NCBI GenBank assembly: GCA_028818755.1
Contig: JAPPNF010000170.1
Coordinates: 1-53,341 of the forward strand
Origin: Deltaproteobacteria bacterium
GTDB lineage: Bacteria; Desulfobacterota; Binatia; UBA9968; JAJDTQ01
DNA: 53,341 bases
Direction: 5' to 3'
Part shown: one piece after another, positions 24,444-32,411 of the stretch
Layout of the letters: each line of letters opens with the position of its first letter
Numbering within the stretch: position 1 is the first letter of the stretch
The notes under the pieces: generated by a model
The model's database searches: none
Told to the model about the DNA's origin: nothing
The model's input: only the letters and a program-made list of their open reading frames with translations
Position numbers and translations under genes: made by a program

Positions 24444-25637
24444 ATGTCCGACGTCATCTATTTCGACAACAACGCCACCACCCGCATCGCGCCGCAGGTC
24501 TACGAGGCGATGGCGCCGTACCTCACCGAGCTCTACGGCAACCCTTCGAGCATCCACAGCTTCGGAAGCCGGGTCGGACGCGCCCTCGACCGCGCGCGCA
24601 CCCAGGTGGCGGGGCTCCTGGGAGCGGAAGACGAGGTCGAGGTGCTGTTCACCAGTTGCGGCTCCGAGGGTGACAACACCGCCATTCGCGGCATCCTCGA
24701 AGGCGCGCCGGACAGGCGCCACTTCATCACGACCGCGGTGGAGCATCCCGCTGTGCTGGGCCTGGGGCAGCACCTGGAGAAGAGAGGGTACCGGGTCACC
24801 TGGCTGGGGGTTGACGAGAACGGCATGCTGGACCTGGAAGAGCTCCGGGACTCCCTCTCCGACGACACCGCGCTGGTGTCGATCATGTACGCCAACAACG
24901 AGACCGGCGTCGTCTTCCCGGTGCGCGAGGCCGGCGAGATCGTCAAGGCCCGTGGCATCCCCTTTCACGTCGACGCGGTGCAGGTCCCGGGCAAGATCGA
25001 GCTCGACGTGAAAGACAGCCCCATCGACCTGTTGACCGTCTCGGCCCACAAGTTTCACGGGCCCAAGGGCGTGGGCGCGCTGTACGTGCGGCGAGGCATC
25101 ACCCTCCGTCCTTTCATCGTCGGCGGCCACCAGGAGCGCAACCGCCGCGCCGGCACCGAGAACGTCGCCGGCATCGTGGGCATGGGCGAGGCGGCGGAGC
25201 TCACGGGCAAGGACATCGCCGCCGAGCGCGCACAGTTGAGCGGCATGCGCGACCAACTGGAAAGCGCGCTCGTAGCCACCTGCCCCGGCGCCCGGATCAA
25301 CGGCGGCAAGTCGGAACGCCTGCCGAACACCCTCAACATCGCCTTCGAGTACCTGGAGGGCGAGTCGATCCTGGTGCTGCTGGACGAGTTCGGCATCTGC
25401 GCCTCCACCGGCTCCGCCTGCACCGCGGGCTCGGTGGAGCCGTCCCACGTGCTGCGGGCCATGAAGGTGCCGCCGCAATGGCTGCAGGGAGCCGTCCGCT
25501 TCAGTCTGAGCCGCTACAACACCGAAGCGGAAATCGATTTCGCGGCGGAGAAGATCCCGGGCATCATCAGGCGCCTCCAGGGGCTGTCCGCGTTGGGGCG
25601 GGTGGGAACGAAGGAAGGTCTGCCGGGGCAAGCATGA
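24444..25637 (+). CDS. nifS: Cysteine desulfurase, NifS type
   Basis: 397 residues, paralogous to the desulfurase two genes upstream. It shows IYFDNNATTRIAPQVYEAM, FTSCGSEGDNTAIRG, HVDAVQVPGK, the lysine segment [40 protein letters not shown], and the catalytic loop STGSACTAGSVEPSHVL. These features are closer to NifS than to IscS. Two desulfurases flanking one A-type carrier suggest separate sulfur routes or a recent reshuffle. Its stop overlaps the next start (ATGA). Confidence 0.92.
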   Translation: MSDVIYFDNNATTRIAPQVYEAMAPYLTELYGNPSSIHSFGSRVGRALDRARTQVAGLLGAEDEVEVLFTSCGSEGDNTAIRGILEGAPDRRHFITTAVEHPAVLGLGQHLEKRGYRVTWLGVDENGMLDLEELRDSLSDDTALVSIMYANNETGVVFPVREAGEIVKARGIPFHVDAVQVPGKIELDVKDSPIDLLTVSAHKFHGPKGVGALYVRRGITLRPFIVGGHQERNRRAGTENVAGIVGMGEAAELTGKDIAAERAQLSGMRDQLESALVATCPGARINGGKSERLPNTLNIAFEYLEGESILVLLDEFGICASTGSACTAGSVEPSHVLRAMKVPPQWLQGAVRFSLSRYNTEAEIDFAAEKIPGIIRRLQGLSALGRVGTKEGLPGQA

Positions 25638-26575
25638 AACCCGACAGACGCAGCCGCCTCCCCTACCGCATTCGCTATCGAACCGGTGAATACCTGCTGC
25701 GAGCGCTTGTGGCGGGCCTCGGCCGGCTGCCGGCGTCCGCGGGGCCGTGCATCGCCTGGATCACGGACAGGGTGAGCTATCTTCTTCTGCGGGGATACCG
25801 GAGGCGGATGTACGACACCCTCGAACGCACCATGAGCGAAGAGCTGCCCACCCACGCGGAGCGTCGCACCGTCGTTCGGAGCGCCTGGAGGAACTTCGCC
25901 CACGGATTCGTCGAATCATTCGCCACCCTCTACATGACGAAGGATGAAGTTTGCTCGCGGGTCGAGATCAGGGGCGAGGAGCACCTGCGCGCGGCGCTGG
26001 CCCGGAAGAAGGGAGTCATCGCGTTAAGCGCCCATTTCGGGAGCTTCACCATGATCGGTCCCCGTCTGGTGGCCGCGGGGCACGACTTCAGCGTCGTGAT
26101 CAAACTGCCGCGAGAGCGCCGGTTCGCCGCGCTGCAGAACGCGTACTTCGCGCGCGCCGGCGTCAACGTCATCCCGGCCCGGCCCAGCCGCGCCGCCGCC
26201 GTGCAGATGATCACGGCGTTGCGGCGGAACGGCATCGTCCTGCTGATCCCCGACGAGTTCAAGACCCGCGGCGTCGAGGTGAGCTTCCTCGGACGCCGCG
26301 CGCCCGCGCCGAAAGGGCCCGTCACCATCGCTCAACGGACGGGCGCCAGCGTGGTCCCCATCTTCATGGTCCGCGACGAGAGCGACCGGCTGACGCTGCA
26401 GGTCGAGCCCGAGGTCCGGTTCGTCCAGACCGAAGACCGGGAAGCGGACCTCCGCGCCAACGCCCAACTCTTCGCCGGAGAGATCGAAAGAATGGTGCGC
26501 CGCCACCCGGACCACTGGAGCTGGATGGGGTTCCCGAAACCCCGCAAGGGAGAGGCCTCCCAGGCCACGTCGTGA
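25634..26575 (+). CDS. LpxL/HtrB-like lysophospholipid acyltransferase with altered catalytic motif
   Basis: 313 residues resembling lipid A late acyltransferases: an N-terminal membrane-associated segment (about 20-55), LSAHFGSFTMIGPRLVAAGH (132-150), ARAGVNVIPARPSR, SFLGRRAPAPKGPVTIAQRT and ASVVPIFMVRD. The family catalytic H-x4-D/E motif reads HFGSFT here: H134 is kept but position 139 is threonine in place of glutamate or aspartate. The enzyme may use a different acid, or act on another lipid. It overlaps nifS by ATGA, so it is probably co-expressed with the Fe-S genes although no functional link is obvious. Confidence 0.8.
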   Translation: MKPDRRSRLPYRIRYRTGEYLLRALVAGLGRLPASAGPCIAWITDRVSYLLLRGYRRRMYDTLERTMSEELPTHAERRTVVRSAWRNFAHGFVESFATLYMTKDEVCSRVEIRGEEHLRAALARKKGVIALSAHFGSFTMIGPRLVAAGHDFSVVIKLPRERRFAALQNAYFARAGVNVIPARPSRAAAVQMITALRRNGIVLLIPDEFKTRGVEVSFLGRRAPAPKGPVTIAQRTGASVVPIFMVRDESDRLTLQVEPEVRFVQTEDREADLRANAQLFAGEIERMVRRHPDHWSWMGFPKPRKGEASQATS

Positions 26576-26615
26576 CGGCGGCCGGGAAGCGGATGCGGAA
26601 CAGCATGGAGCGTGC

Positions 26616-27386
26616 ATGGATCTCGGCCTGACCGGAAGGGTTGCCATGATCACCGGCGCGAGCCGGGGAATCGGCAAGGCCATCGCGCTGGGGCTGGCGG
26701 CGGAGGGATGCCGGCTCAGCCTGTGTGCCCGTGGCCGGAAGGACCTTGACAAAACCGTGGAAGAACTGCGCGCGGGCGGCGCCGAGGTGCTGGCGTCGGC
26801 CCTGGACATCACCGACGAAGACGCGGCACGCGCATGGTTCGAAGAGACCCGTGACGCGTACCAGGCCGCCGACATCCTCGTGAACAACGTCGGCGGCTCG
26901 CGCCCGGGCGGAAACCTGTCCGCGTCCGGCGACGACTGGCAGCGCGGTTTCTCCCTGAACTTCTTCTCCGCCCTCGGCCTTTGCCGGCTGGTGGTGCCGG
27001 CCATGCAGGAGAGCGAACGCGGCTGCGTCATCAACATCGCCTCCATCTATGGCCGCGAGTGGGGCGGTCCCATGACCTACAACGCCGCCAAGGCCGCCAT
27101 GATCAGCCTGTCCAAGCAGATGGCGCGCGAGCTCGCGCCCCACGGCATCCGCGTCAACAGCGTCGCCCCCGGCTCGATCCTGTTCCCGGGAGGGTCCTGG
27201 GACCGCCGCCGGAAGGAAGATCCCGAGGGCATCGCCGCGTTCGTCCAACGCGAGCTCCCGGCCGGGCGTTTCGGGACTCCGGACGAGGTAGCAGACGTGG
27301 TGGTCTTCCTCGCCTCGGACCGGGCCAACTGGATCTCCGGCGCCTGCATCAACGTCGACGGCTGCCAGTCGAGGTCGTTGATATGA
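26616..27386 (+). CDS. Short-chain dehydrogenase/reductase (SDR)
   Basis: 256 residues of the classical SDR family. The cofactor loop is TGASRGIGKAI (about 14-24), NNVGG follows in the NNAG position, the catalytic serine lies in INIASIYG, and YNAAK holds the catalytic Tyr and Lys. LVNNVG and the C-terminal SGACINVDG are typical of FabG-like enzymes. It would reduce or oxidise a carbonyl/hydroxyl with NAD(P). It lies 40 bases after the acyltransferase, so the two may be co-expressed. Substrate is unknown. Confidence 0.9.
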   Translation: MDLGLTGRVAMITGASRGIGKAIALGLAAEGCRLSLCARGRKDLDKTVEELRAGGAEVLASALDITDEDAARAWFEETRDAYQAADILVNNVGGSRPGGNLSASGDDWQRGFSLNFFSALGLCRLVVPAMQESERGCVINIASIYGREWGGPMTYNAAKAAMISLSKQMARELAPHGIRVNSVAPGSILFPGGSWDRRRKEDPEGIAAFVQRELPAGRFGTPDEVADVVVFLASDRANWISGACINVDGCQSRSLI

Positions 27387-27420
27387 CGACCAGAGGTATC
27401 CAACTACACGGAGGCACATC

Positions 27421-28032
27421 ATGATACGGACCATGCTGACGATTGTCGCGGCACTGTCGCTCATCGCCCACGCCGCAAGTGCGCAGCAACTCGAGAAGGC
27501 GGTGTTCGCCGGCGGCTGCTTCTGGTGCGTAGAGTCGGACTTCGACAAGGTGCCGGGCGTCGTGTCAACGGTATCCGGCTACACAGGCGGCAACACCAAG
27601 GACCCGACCTACCGGCAGGTCACCGCCGGAGGCACGGGCCACTACGAGGCTGTAGAGATCACCTACGATCCGGCCAAGGTCAGCTACGAGATGCTGCTCG
27701 CCGCGTTCTGGCGCTCCGTGGACCCGACCGACGGCGGCGGGCAGTTCTGCGACCGGGGCCAATCCTACGCGACCGCCGTGTTCGTCGCGAACGAGAAGGA
27801 GCGCGCCCAGGCCGAGGCTTCGAAAAAGGCCGCGCAGAAGTTGCTCGACAAGCCCATCGTCACGCCGATCCTCGCCGCCGGGCCGTTCCACGAGGCGGAA
27901 GACTACCACCAGGACTATTACAAGAACAACCCGCTCCGCTACCGCTATTACCGGTTTAGCTGCGGCCGTGACAGGACGGTGAAAGAGCTCTGGGGCGAGC
28001 ACGCCTACGAAGGTATCCCGGGCCACGGGTGA
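27421..28032 (+). CDS. msrA: Exported peptide methionine-S-sulfoxide reductase MsrA
   Basis: 203 residues with a cleavable signal peptide (MLTIVAALSLIAHAASAQQL, cleavage near ASA-QQ). The catalytic motif GGCFWCVESDF is at about 32-42, followed by SGYTGGNTKDPTY, GGTGHYEAVEI, SVDPTDGGGQFCDRGQSYAT and AEDYHQDYYKNNP. It repairs oxidised methionine, here in the periplasm. GGAGG lies 8 bases before the ATG. It ends 19 bases before a long inverted repeat that separates it from the convergent tmRNA gene. Confidence 0.95.
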   Translation: MIRTMLTIVAALSLIAHAASAQQLEKAVFAGGCFWCVESDFDKVPGVVSTVSGYTGGNTKDPTYRQVTAGGTGHYEAVEITYDPAKVSYEMLLAAFWRSVDPTDGGGQFCDRGQSYATAVFVANEKERAQAEASKKAAQKLLDKPIVTPILAAGPFHEAEDYHQDYYKNNPLRYRYYRFSCGRDRTVKELWGEHAYEGIPGHG

Positions 28033-28050
28033 GACGACGTGGCACGGCAG

Positions 28051-28095
28051 ATTACTCAAACGTCCTGAGTAAAATTACTCAGGACGTTGAGTAAA
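28051..28095. repeat. Nested inverted repeat between msrA and ssrA (possible bidirectional terminator)
   Basis: The left half at 28052-28072 and right half at 28075-28094 are reverse complements apart from one extra A. Each half is itself bounded by TTACTCA and TGAGTAA, so the unit appears four times in alternating orientation. The hairpin would hold about 20 bp. It lies between converging genes, which suits a bidirectional terminator, although no clear T-tract follows. It may instead be the footprint of a mobile element or a protein-binding array. Confidence 0.6.
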
Positions 28096-28117
28096 TCGGC
28101 AGGGATGATCCGTATGT

Positions 28118-28467
28118 TGGTGGAGGCGGGGGGAATCGAACCCCCGTCCGAAGGTTTTCCGCCAGAAGTGACTACATGCTTAGTCGCCGTTTGAGTCTCA
28201 CCGCGAAAGGTCCCGACGACAGGGTCTTGCGCGGCCAGCCGGTTTGGATCTCGACCTCATCCCCTCCGGCAGGGGAATCGGTCCATCCCGCTGAATGACG
28301 CCTTGTCCGACCCCGCGGGAGAAAGCCGGCAAGACGCTGGCTGTCTAAGCAGCCAGAGCGTACTCGTGTTCGTCTGCAGTTACTTGCAGTCCTGCGTTTT
28401 TGACGAGGCCGCAGGACCCCGGCATGCCACTTTGACTTCCCACCCCCGTCGAACCCATATCGCCCCC
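28118..28467 (-). ncRNA. ssrA: Transfer-messenger RNA (tmRNA), tag peptide ADEHEYALAA
   Basis: The tRNA-like ends pair: 5' GGGGGCG with 3' CGCCTCC followed by A and CCA. GGTTCGAYYCCCCC-type T-arm sequence lies near the 3' end, and GGTTCGACGGGG near the 5' end. The tag reading frame is GCA GAC GAA CAC GAG TAC GCT CTG GCT GCT TAG, preceded by AGTAACT. It encodes ADEHEYALAA, with the usual YALAA degron ending. The length of ~350 nt is typical. It rescues stalled ribosomes with SmpB, whose gene ends 23 bases upstream. Confidence 0.95.
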
Positions 28468-28490
28468 AATGATGCGCCCTGGTCCGCCGC

Positions 28491-28964
28491 TCAACTTCTG
28501 CGGCTCTTCATGGAGCGTTCCATCTCGCGCCGGACCATCTTCTCCTTGACCGTGGCGCGCTTGTCGTAGAGCTTCTTTCCGCGGGCCAGGCCCAACTCCA
28601 CCTTGGCGCGCCCGTCCTTGAAGTATAGCTTCAACGGAATCAGGGTCAAGCCGCGCTCCTTGACCTTGCCGGTGAGCCGCATGATCTCGCGCTTGTGCAG
28701 AAGCAGCTTCCGCGGCCGGGTGGGCTCGTGATTGAACATGTTGGCCGCCGGATAGGGGCTGATGTGGGAGTTGACCAGGTACACCTGGCCCTTGTCGACC
28801 CGGGCGTAGCTGTCGGCGAGATTGACGCGGCCGTCCCGAAGCGCCTTCACCTCGCTGCCCAGCAGCACCATCCCGGCCTCGAAGGACTCGTCGATGAAGT
28901 ACTCCCGGCGCGCCCGGCGGTTGACGGTGACGGTCTTCTCGGCGGTTTCCTTGGTCGAGGCCAT
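28491..28964 (-). CDS. smpB: SsrA-binding protein SmpB
   Basis: 157 residues, the usual size. Family blocks are NRRARREYFIDESFEAGMVL, GSEVKALRDGRVNLADSYAR, NSHISPYPAANMFNHEPTRP, RKLLLHKREI and ELGLARGKKLYDKRATVKEK. The basic C-terminal tail enters the ribosome during trans-translation. The start is the ATG at MASTKE; an open frame continues upstream but lacks family similarity. It lies just upstream of ssrA on the same strand and 59 bases after panC, so smpB and ssrA may share transcripts. Confidence 0.97.
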   Translation of the reverse strand: MASTKETAEKTVTVNRRARREYFIDESFEAGMVLLGSEVKALRDGRVNLADSYARVDKGQVYLVNSHISPYPAANMFNHEPTRPRKLLLHKREIMRLTGKVKERGLTLIPLKLYFKDGRAKVELGLARGKKLYDKRATVKEKMVRREMERSMKSRRS

Positions 28965-29023
28965 GGGATCGTATTCCGGTTCGTCGGCCCTGCGCCCGTG
29001 AGTTCGGCGAGTAGCGGCGCCGT

Positions 29024-29887
29024 CTACGGTCCCGGCACCGCCAGGATCCGGTTGTCGATCAGGCGAGCCTTGCCGACCCACGCGCAGACGGCCAGGAGCG
29101 TGGGGCCCGTAACCTCGTCCACCAGGCGAAGCTCCCTGGGGTCGCACAGGTCGGCGTACTCGAGACGCGCCAGGGGCTGCCGGGAGATCTCTTCCACCAC
29201 CGCCTCACGGATCCGCGCGGCCGCGGTCTCGCCGCCGCGGACCAGCGCCTCGGCCCTGCCCAGGGCGCTTTGCAGACAACGCGCGGCCTCCCGCTCGGCC
29301 GGCCCCAGGTAGCGGTTCCGCGAGCTCATGGCCACGCCGTCGTCCTCCCGCACCGTGTCGCATTCGACGATCTCCACCTCCAGGTTCAGGTCGTCGCGCA
29401 TCCGCCTGATGACCTGGACCTGTTGGTAGTCCTTGCGGCCGAACACGGCCACGTGCGGGCGCACGATGTTGAAGAGCTTCAGCACCACCGTGGCCACGCC
29501 GCGGAAATGTCCCGGCCGGTGAGCGCCGCACAACGGCCGGCTGACCTCTTCCACCTCCACGTAGGTCTGATATCCCGGCGGGTAGATGTCCTCGACCGAG
29601 GGATTGAAAAGGAGATCCACTCGCTCCTCCACAAGCAGCCGGACATCGCGCTCCAGATCCCGCGGGTAGCTGTCGAAGTCCTCGGAGGGAGCGAACTGGG
29701 CGGGATTGGCGAAGATGGAGACCACCCGGCAGTCGCCGTGCTTCACGGCCTCACGCACGAGGCTCAGATGGCCTTCGTGCAGGTATCCCATGGTGGGCAC
29801 CAGGACGATGCGCTTCCCCTCGCGCCGGGCACGGCCGCTCCATGCCTGCATCTCCGGGATGGCGCGGATGTTGGGTAACGCTTGCAT
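29024..29887 (-). CDS. panC: Pantothenate synthetase PanC
   Basis: 287 residues. It shows the nucleotidyl-transfer motif PTMGYLHEGHLSLV (about 31-44), IFANPAQFAPSEDFDSYPRD, GHFRGVATVVLKLFN, GRKDYQQVQVIRRM and AMSSRNRYL, in the expected order. It ligates pantoate and beta-alanine with ATP in the cytoplasm. It follows panB by 24 bases, forming a panB-panC unit. No panD or panE is present in the window. Confidence 0.97.
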   Translation of the reverse strand: MQALPNIRAIPEMQAWSGRARREGKRIVLVPTMGYLHEGHLSLVREAVKHGDCRVVSIFANPAQFAPSEDFDSYPRDLERDVRLLVEERVDLLFNPSVEDIYPPGYQTYVEVEEVSRPLCGAHRPGHFRGVATVVLKLFNIVRPHVAVFGRKDYQQVQVIRRMRDDLNLEVEIVECDTVREDDGVAMSSRNRYLGPAEREAARCLQSALGRAEALVRGGETAAARIREAVVEEISRQPLARLEYADLCDPRELRLVDEVTGPTLLAVCAWVGKARLIDNRILAVPGP

Positions 29888-29911
29888 GGCGCGAGGCGCC
29901 GCCGCCCGTCC

Positions 29912-30715
29912 TCAGTGGAACGTGTGCTCCTCCGCCGGGAACGCCTCGGTCCGCACCTCTTCCATGTAGCTCTGCACCGCGCCGCCGATGGTTTCCTTGA
30001 GATTGGCGTAGCGCTTGACGAACTTGGGCGTGAAGTCGTCGAACAGGCCGAGCATGTCGTGGACCACGAGGATCTGCCCGTCGCAGTGCATGCCGGCGCC
30101 GATGCCGATGGTCGGGATGGACACGCGCCGGGTGATCTCGCGCGCCAGTTGCACCGGAATGCCCTCCAGCACCACCGCGAAGGCTCCCGACTGTTCCACC
30201 GCCAGGGCGTCGTCGAGGATGTTGCGGGCGTCGGCCTCGCCGCGCCCCTGGATACGGTAGCCGCCGAACTGGTGCACCGACTGAGGGGTGAGCCCCACGT
30301 GGCCCATGACCGGCACGCCCATCTTGACCAGCGCCTCGATGGTGGCGGCCTGGGTCACCCCCCCTTCCAGCTTGACGGACTCGGCGCCACCTTCCTGGAT
30401 GAGCCTGCCGGCATTGCGCTTGGCTTCGTCCACTCCGAGCTGGAAAGTCATGAAGGGCATGTCCGACACCACCAGAGCCCGCTTGCGCCCGCGAATCACC
30501 GCGCGCGTGTGGTAGATGATGTCGTCGACCGTCACCGGCAGCGTGCTGTCGTGCCCCTGCACCACCGAGCCCAGGGAGTCGCCGACCAGAAGGAGATCTA
30601 TACCGGATTGGTCCAGGATGCGGGCGAAACAGTAGTCATAGGCCGTGAGGCAGACGATCTTCTCGCCTCGCTCCTTCATGCTCCGGACTTCCGGCACCGT
30701 CATTTTCCGTCCCAT
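29912..30715 (-). CDS. panB: 3-methyl-2-oxobutanoate hydroxymethyltransferase PanB
   Basis: 267 residues, the usual length. Conserved stretches are [39 protein letters not shown] (metal-ligand aspartate), [29 protein letters not shown] and [20 protein letters not shown]. It makes ketopantoate from 2-oxoisovalerate and methylene-THF. GAGGAG lies 9 bases before the ATG. Upstream stand a promoter, a ~190-base structured leader and an intrinsic terminator only 33 bases before the start, an arrangement that suggests transcription attenuation. Confidence 0.97.
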   Translation of the reverse strand: MGRKMTVPEVRSMKERGEKIVCLTAYDYCFARILDQSGIDLLLVGDSLGSVVQGHDSTLPVTVDDIIYHTRAVIRGRKRALVVSDMPFMTFQLGVDEAKRNAGRLIQEGGAESVKLEGGVTQAATIEALVKMGVPVMGHVGLTPQSVHQFGGYRIQGRGEADARNILDDALAVEQSGAFAVVLEGIPVQLAREITRRVSIPTIGIGAGMHCDGQILVVHDMLGLFDDFTPKFVKRYANLKETIGGAVQSYMEEVRTEAFPAEEHTFH

Positions 30716-30747
30716 TCGGCAGCCTCCTCAAGCTGAACATCCACAAC

Positions 30748-30778
30748 AAAAAAAGCCCCCCGGACCAATCCGGAAGGC
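30748..30778 (-). terminator. Rho-independent terminator upstream of panB
   Basis: On the minus strand GCCTTCCGGA, loop TTGG, then TCCGGGGGGC form a 10-bp stem (two G-U pairs) followed by seven T residues. It is a strong intrinsic terminator between the leader promoter and the panB ribosome-binding site. Confidence 0.9.
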
Positions 30779-30939
30779 CATCCCGCTACCGTTGGAGACG
30801 ATAGATGCCAGAATGTCTCATCCGTCTCGGTCCGGCTCCCCCGGATCCAAGCGGAACTCACGTCTTTTCGTGTCTTCCCGTTCCCCCTTCCTGGAGTCGG
30901 CCGGCTCCGCCTGGCCGCTCCGGGGCTTTCCGGAAAGAT
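30748..30939 (-). ncRNA. Candidate structured leader RNA or sRNA upstream of panBC
   Basis: About 190 nt between a predicted promoter and the terminator. Local hairpins are visible in order: CTTTCCGGAAAG; GGAG-GGCC paired with GGCC-CTCC; CACG-AAAAGA-CGTG; GAGACG-GATG paired with CATC-CGTCTC; and the terminator stem. An 11-codon frame (MRHSGIYRLQR) ends just before the terminator. I could not match it with confidence to a known riboswitch, the pan motif or 6S RNA. It may control panB by attenuation or be an independent small RNA. Confidence 0.5.
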
Positions 30940-30945
30940 GGTGGG

Positions 30946-30974
30946 ATACTAGCGCGAAGCGCGCGGAAAGTCCA
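30946..30974 (-). promoter_or_regulatory. Sigma70-like promoter for the panB leader
   Basis: On the minus strand TGGACT (-35) and TAGTAT (-10) are separated by exactly 17 bases; each matches consensus at 4 of 6 positions. It lies 48 bases after the gshA stop, so panBC need not depend on gshA transcription. Confidence 0.55.
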
Positions 30975-31021
30975 GGGGGTTTTCGATGGGTTTCGAAATG
31001 GAACGCGACCGGCGGGCGGGG

Positions 31022-32365
31022 TCACGGCAGCTTGTAGGAGCTGTCCTCGATGAGCCTTCGGAGGTCCTGGCGGAACTCGCCCTGCCACTTGGAGAGGATC
31101 ACGTCGGCGGGACACAGCCCCTGCTGGACCAGGTCGCGCAAGGGCTTCAGATGGATGGTCTCGTCCTCGCCGCGCTTGTTCAAGCCCCGCTGGCGCGCCA
31201 GCCCTTCCCAGGCGATGTCGACCATCTCCTTTGCCAGGTCGCCCAGGGAGTAGCGCCGGAAGCGCGCCGCCGGGCCGAGCCGGTGAGAGTCGTGGTAGGC
31301 GGTCATGCGCTCGTCGAAGGACCATCCCTTGACCAGGTCCCATCCGGCCTGGAGGCAGTCGGCGTCATAGCAGATGCCCTTGATGAGCGCGGGCAGCGCC
31401 GGCATCAGCTCCGGCGCCTGGCTGTCGGCGGAGCGGAACTCCAAGTAGTGCTTGAGCCGCACCTCGGGGAACAGCGTGGTGAGATGAAGCTGCCAGTCCG
31501 CCATGGTGGCGCGGTGGCCCTGGTGCCCGTGTTCCAGGAAGTGGCGGAACGGGATCCCGGTCATGTCCAGGTAGTTGCCGTCCCGGGCGATGAGGTACAT
31601 CGGCACGTCGAGGGCGTACTCCACGTAGTGGTGGAAGCCGGCGTCGGGAGAGAAGCAGAACTCCAGGAGCCCGCAGCGGTCGGCGTCGGTGCGCGTCCAG
31701 ATATGGCCGCGGTAGCTCTTGAAGCCGTTGGGCTCGCCGTCCGAGATGGGCGAGTTGGCGAACGTCGCGCCGATGATCGGCGCCAGCCCCATGGCGGTTC
31801 GCAGCTTCGCCATGGCGTCCGTTTCGTCGCCGTAGTCGATGTTAGCCTGCACGGTGGCCGTCTGCTTCATCATCCGATGGCCCAGGCTTCCCACCTTGGC
31901 CATGTACGGCCCCATGATGCGGTAGCGCCGCTTGGGCAGCCACTCGATCTCGTCGACGCGGCTGAACGGCTGCATCCCCAGGCCCAGAAACACCACGTCG
32001 AACTTTCCGGCAACGTCGATCAACTCGCGGATGTGCTGGGAGAACTCGGCGTTGCTGCAGTGGATGTCGTCGCAGGGCTCGCCGCTCAACTCGATCTGGC
32101 CGCCCGGCTCCAGGGTGATGGCGTGGTTGCCGCGCTTCAACCCGATGACGAAGCCGCCTTCCTCCTGCGGCTCCCAGCCGTAGTCGCTTACGAGACCCTC
32201 GAGGATGACTCTGACGCCGCGCGGGCCGGAGTACGACAGCGCCTTGGCCGTGTCGCGTTCGATGCCGACCTTCTCGTACTCGGTGCCCACGCGCCACTGC
32301 TCACGAGGCTTGCCGGCATCGTGAAAGAAGGCTTCCAGCTCGTCGCGTCTCTCGATCACGGACAT
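31022..32365 (-). CDS. gshA: Glutamate-cysteine ligase (plant/alphaproteobacterial GCS2 type)
   Basis: 447 residues. Family blocks are VGTEYEKVGIERDT (about 26-39), ITLEPGGQIELSGEPC (about 82-97), QANIDYGDE, FANSPISDGEPNGFKSYRGH and ADWQLHLTTLFPEVRLKHYL with EFRSAD. It makes gamma-glutamylcysteine, the first step to glutathione. No gshB is adjacent. The plant-type form is also used in ergothioneine-like pathways (EgtA), but no other egt gene is here. A solo end of the palindromic element lies 25 bases upstream of the start. Confidence 0.93.
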   Translation of the reverse strand: MSVIERRDELEAFFHDAGKPREQWRVGTEYEKVGIERDTAKALSYSGPRGVRVILEGLVSDYGWEPQEEGGFVIGLKRGNHAITLEPGGQIELSGEPCDDIHCSNAEFSQHIRELIDVAGKFDVVFLGLGMQPFSRVDEIEWLPKRRYRIMGPYMAKVGSLGHRMMKQTATVQANIDYGDETDAMAKLRTAMGLAPIIGATFANSPISDGEPNGFKSYRGHIWTRTDADRCGLLEFCFSPDAGFHHYVEYALDVPMYLIARDGNYLDMTGIPFRHFLEHGHQGHRATMADWQLHLTTLFPEVRLKHYLEFRSADSQAPELMPALPALIKGICYDADCLQAGWDLVKGWSFDERMTAYHDSHRLGPAARFRRYSLGDLAKEMVDIAWEGLARQRGLNKRGEDETIHLKPLRDLVQQGLCPADVILSKWQGEFRQDLRRLIEDSSYKLP

Positions 32366-32389
32366 CGCGCCGTATCCTCGCCGTGGGAC

Positions 32390-32402
32390 CTAGTGTCCTG
32401 TC
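32390..32402. repeat. Solo terminus (copy D) of the palindromic element
   Basis: CTAGTGTCCTGTC is identical to the outer end of copy B (5557-5569), but no core or opposite arm follows. It lies between mtnA and gshA. It is probably the remnant of a deleted copy. Confidence 0.6.
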
Positions 32403-32411
32403 CGGTTGCTT

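Noticed and set aside
28051..28095. CRISPR-like repeat
   Set aside because: Only one locus of two inverted halves and no spacers. No CRISPR array or cas gene was seen anywhere in the window.
30748..30939. Assignment of the panB leader as 6S RNA, SRP RNA or a specific known riboswitch
   Set aside because: The size would suit 6S RNA, but I see no long closing stem with a central bubble, no SRP GGAAGGAAGCAGC-like loop, and no TPP, cobalamin, glycine or fluoride core.
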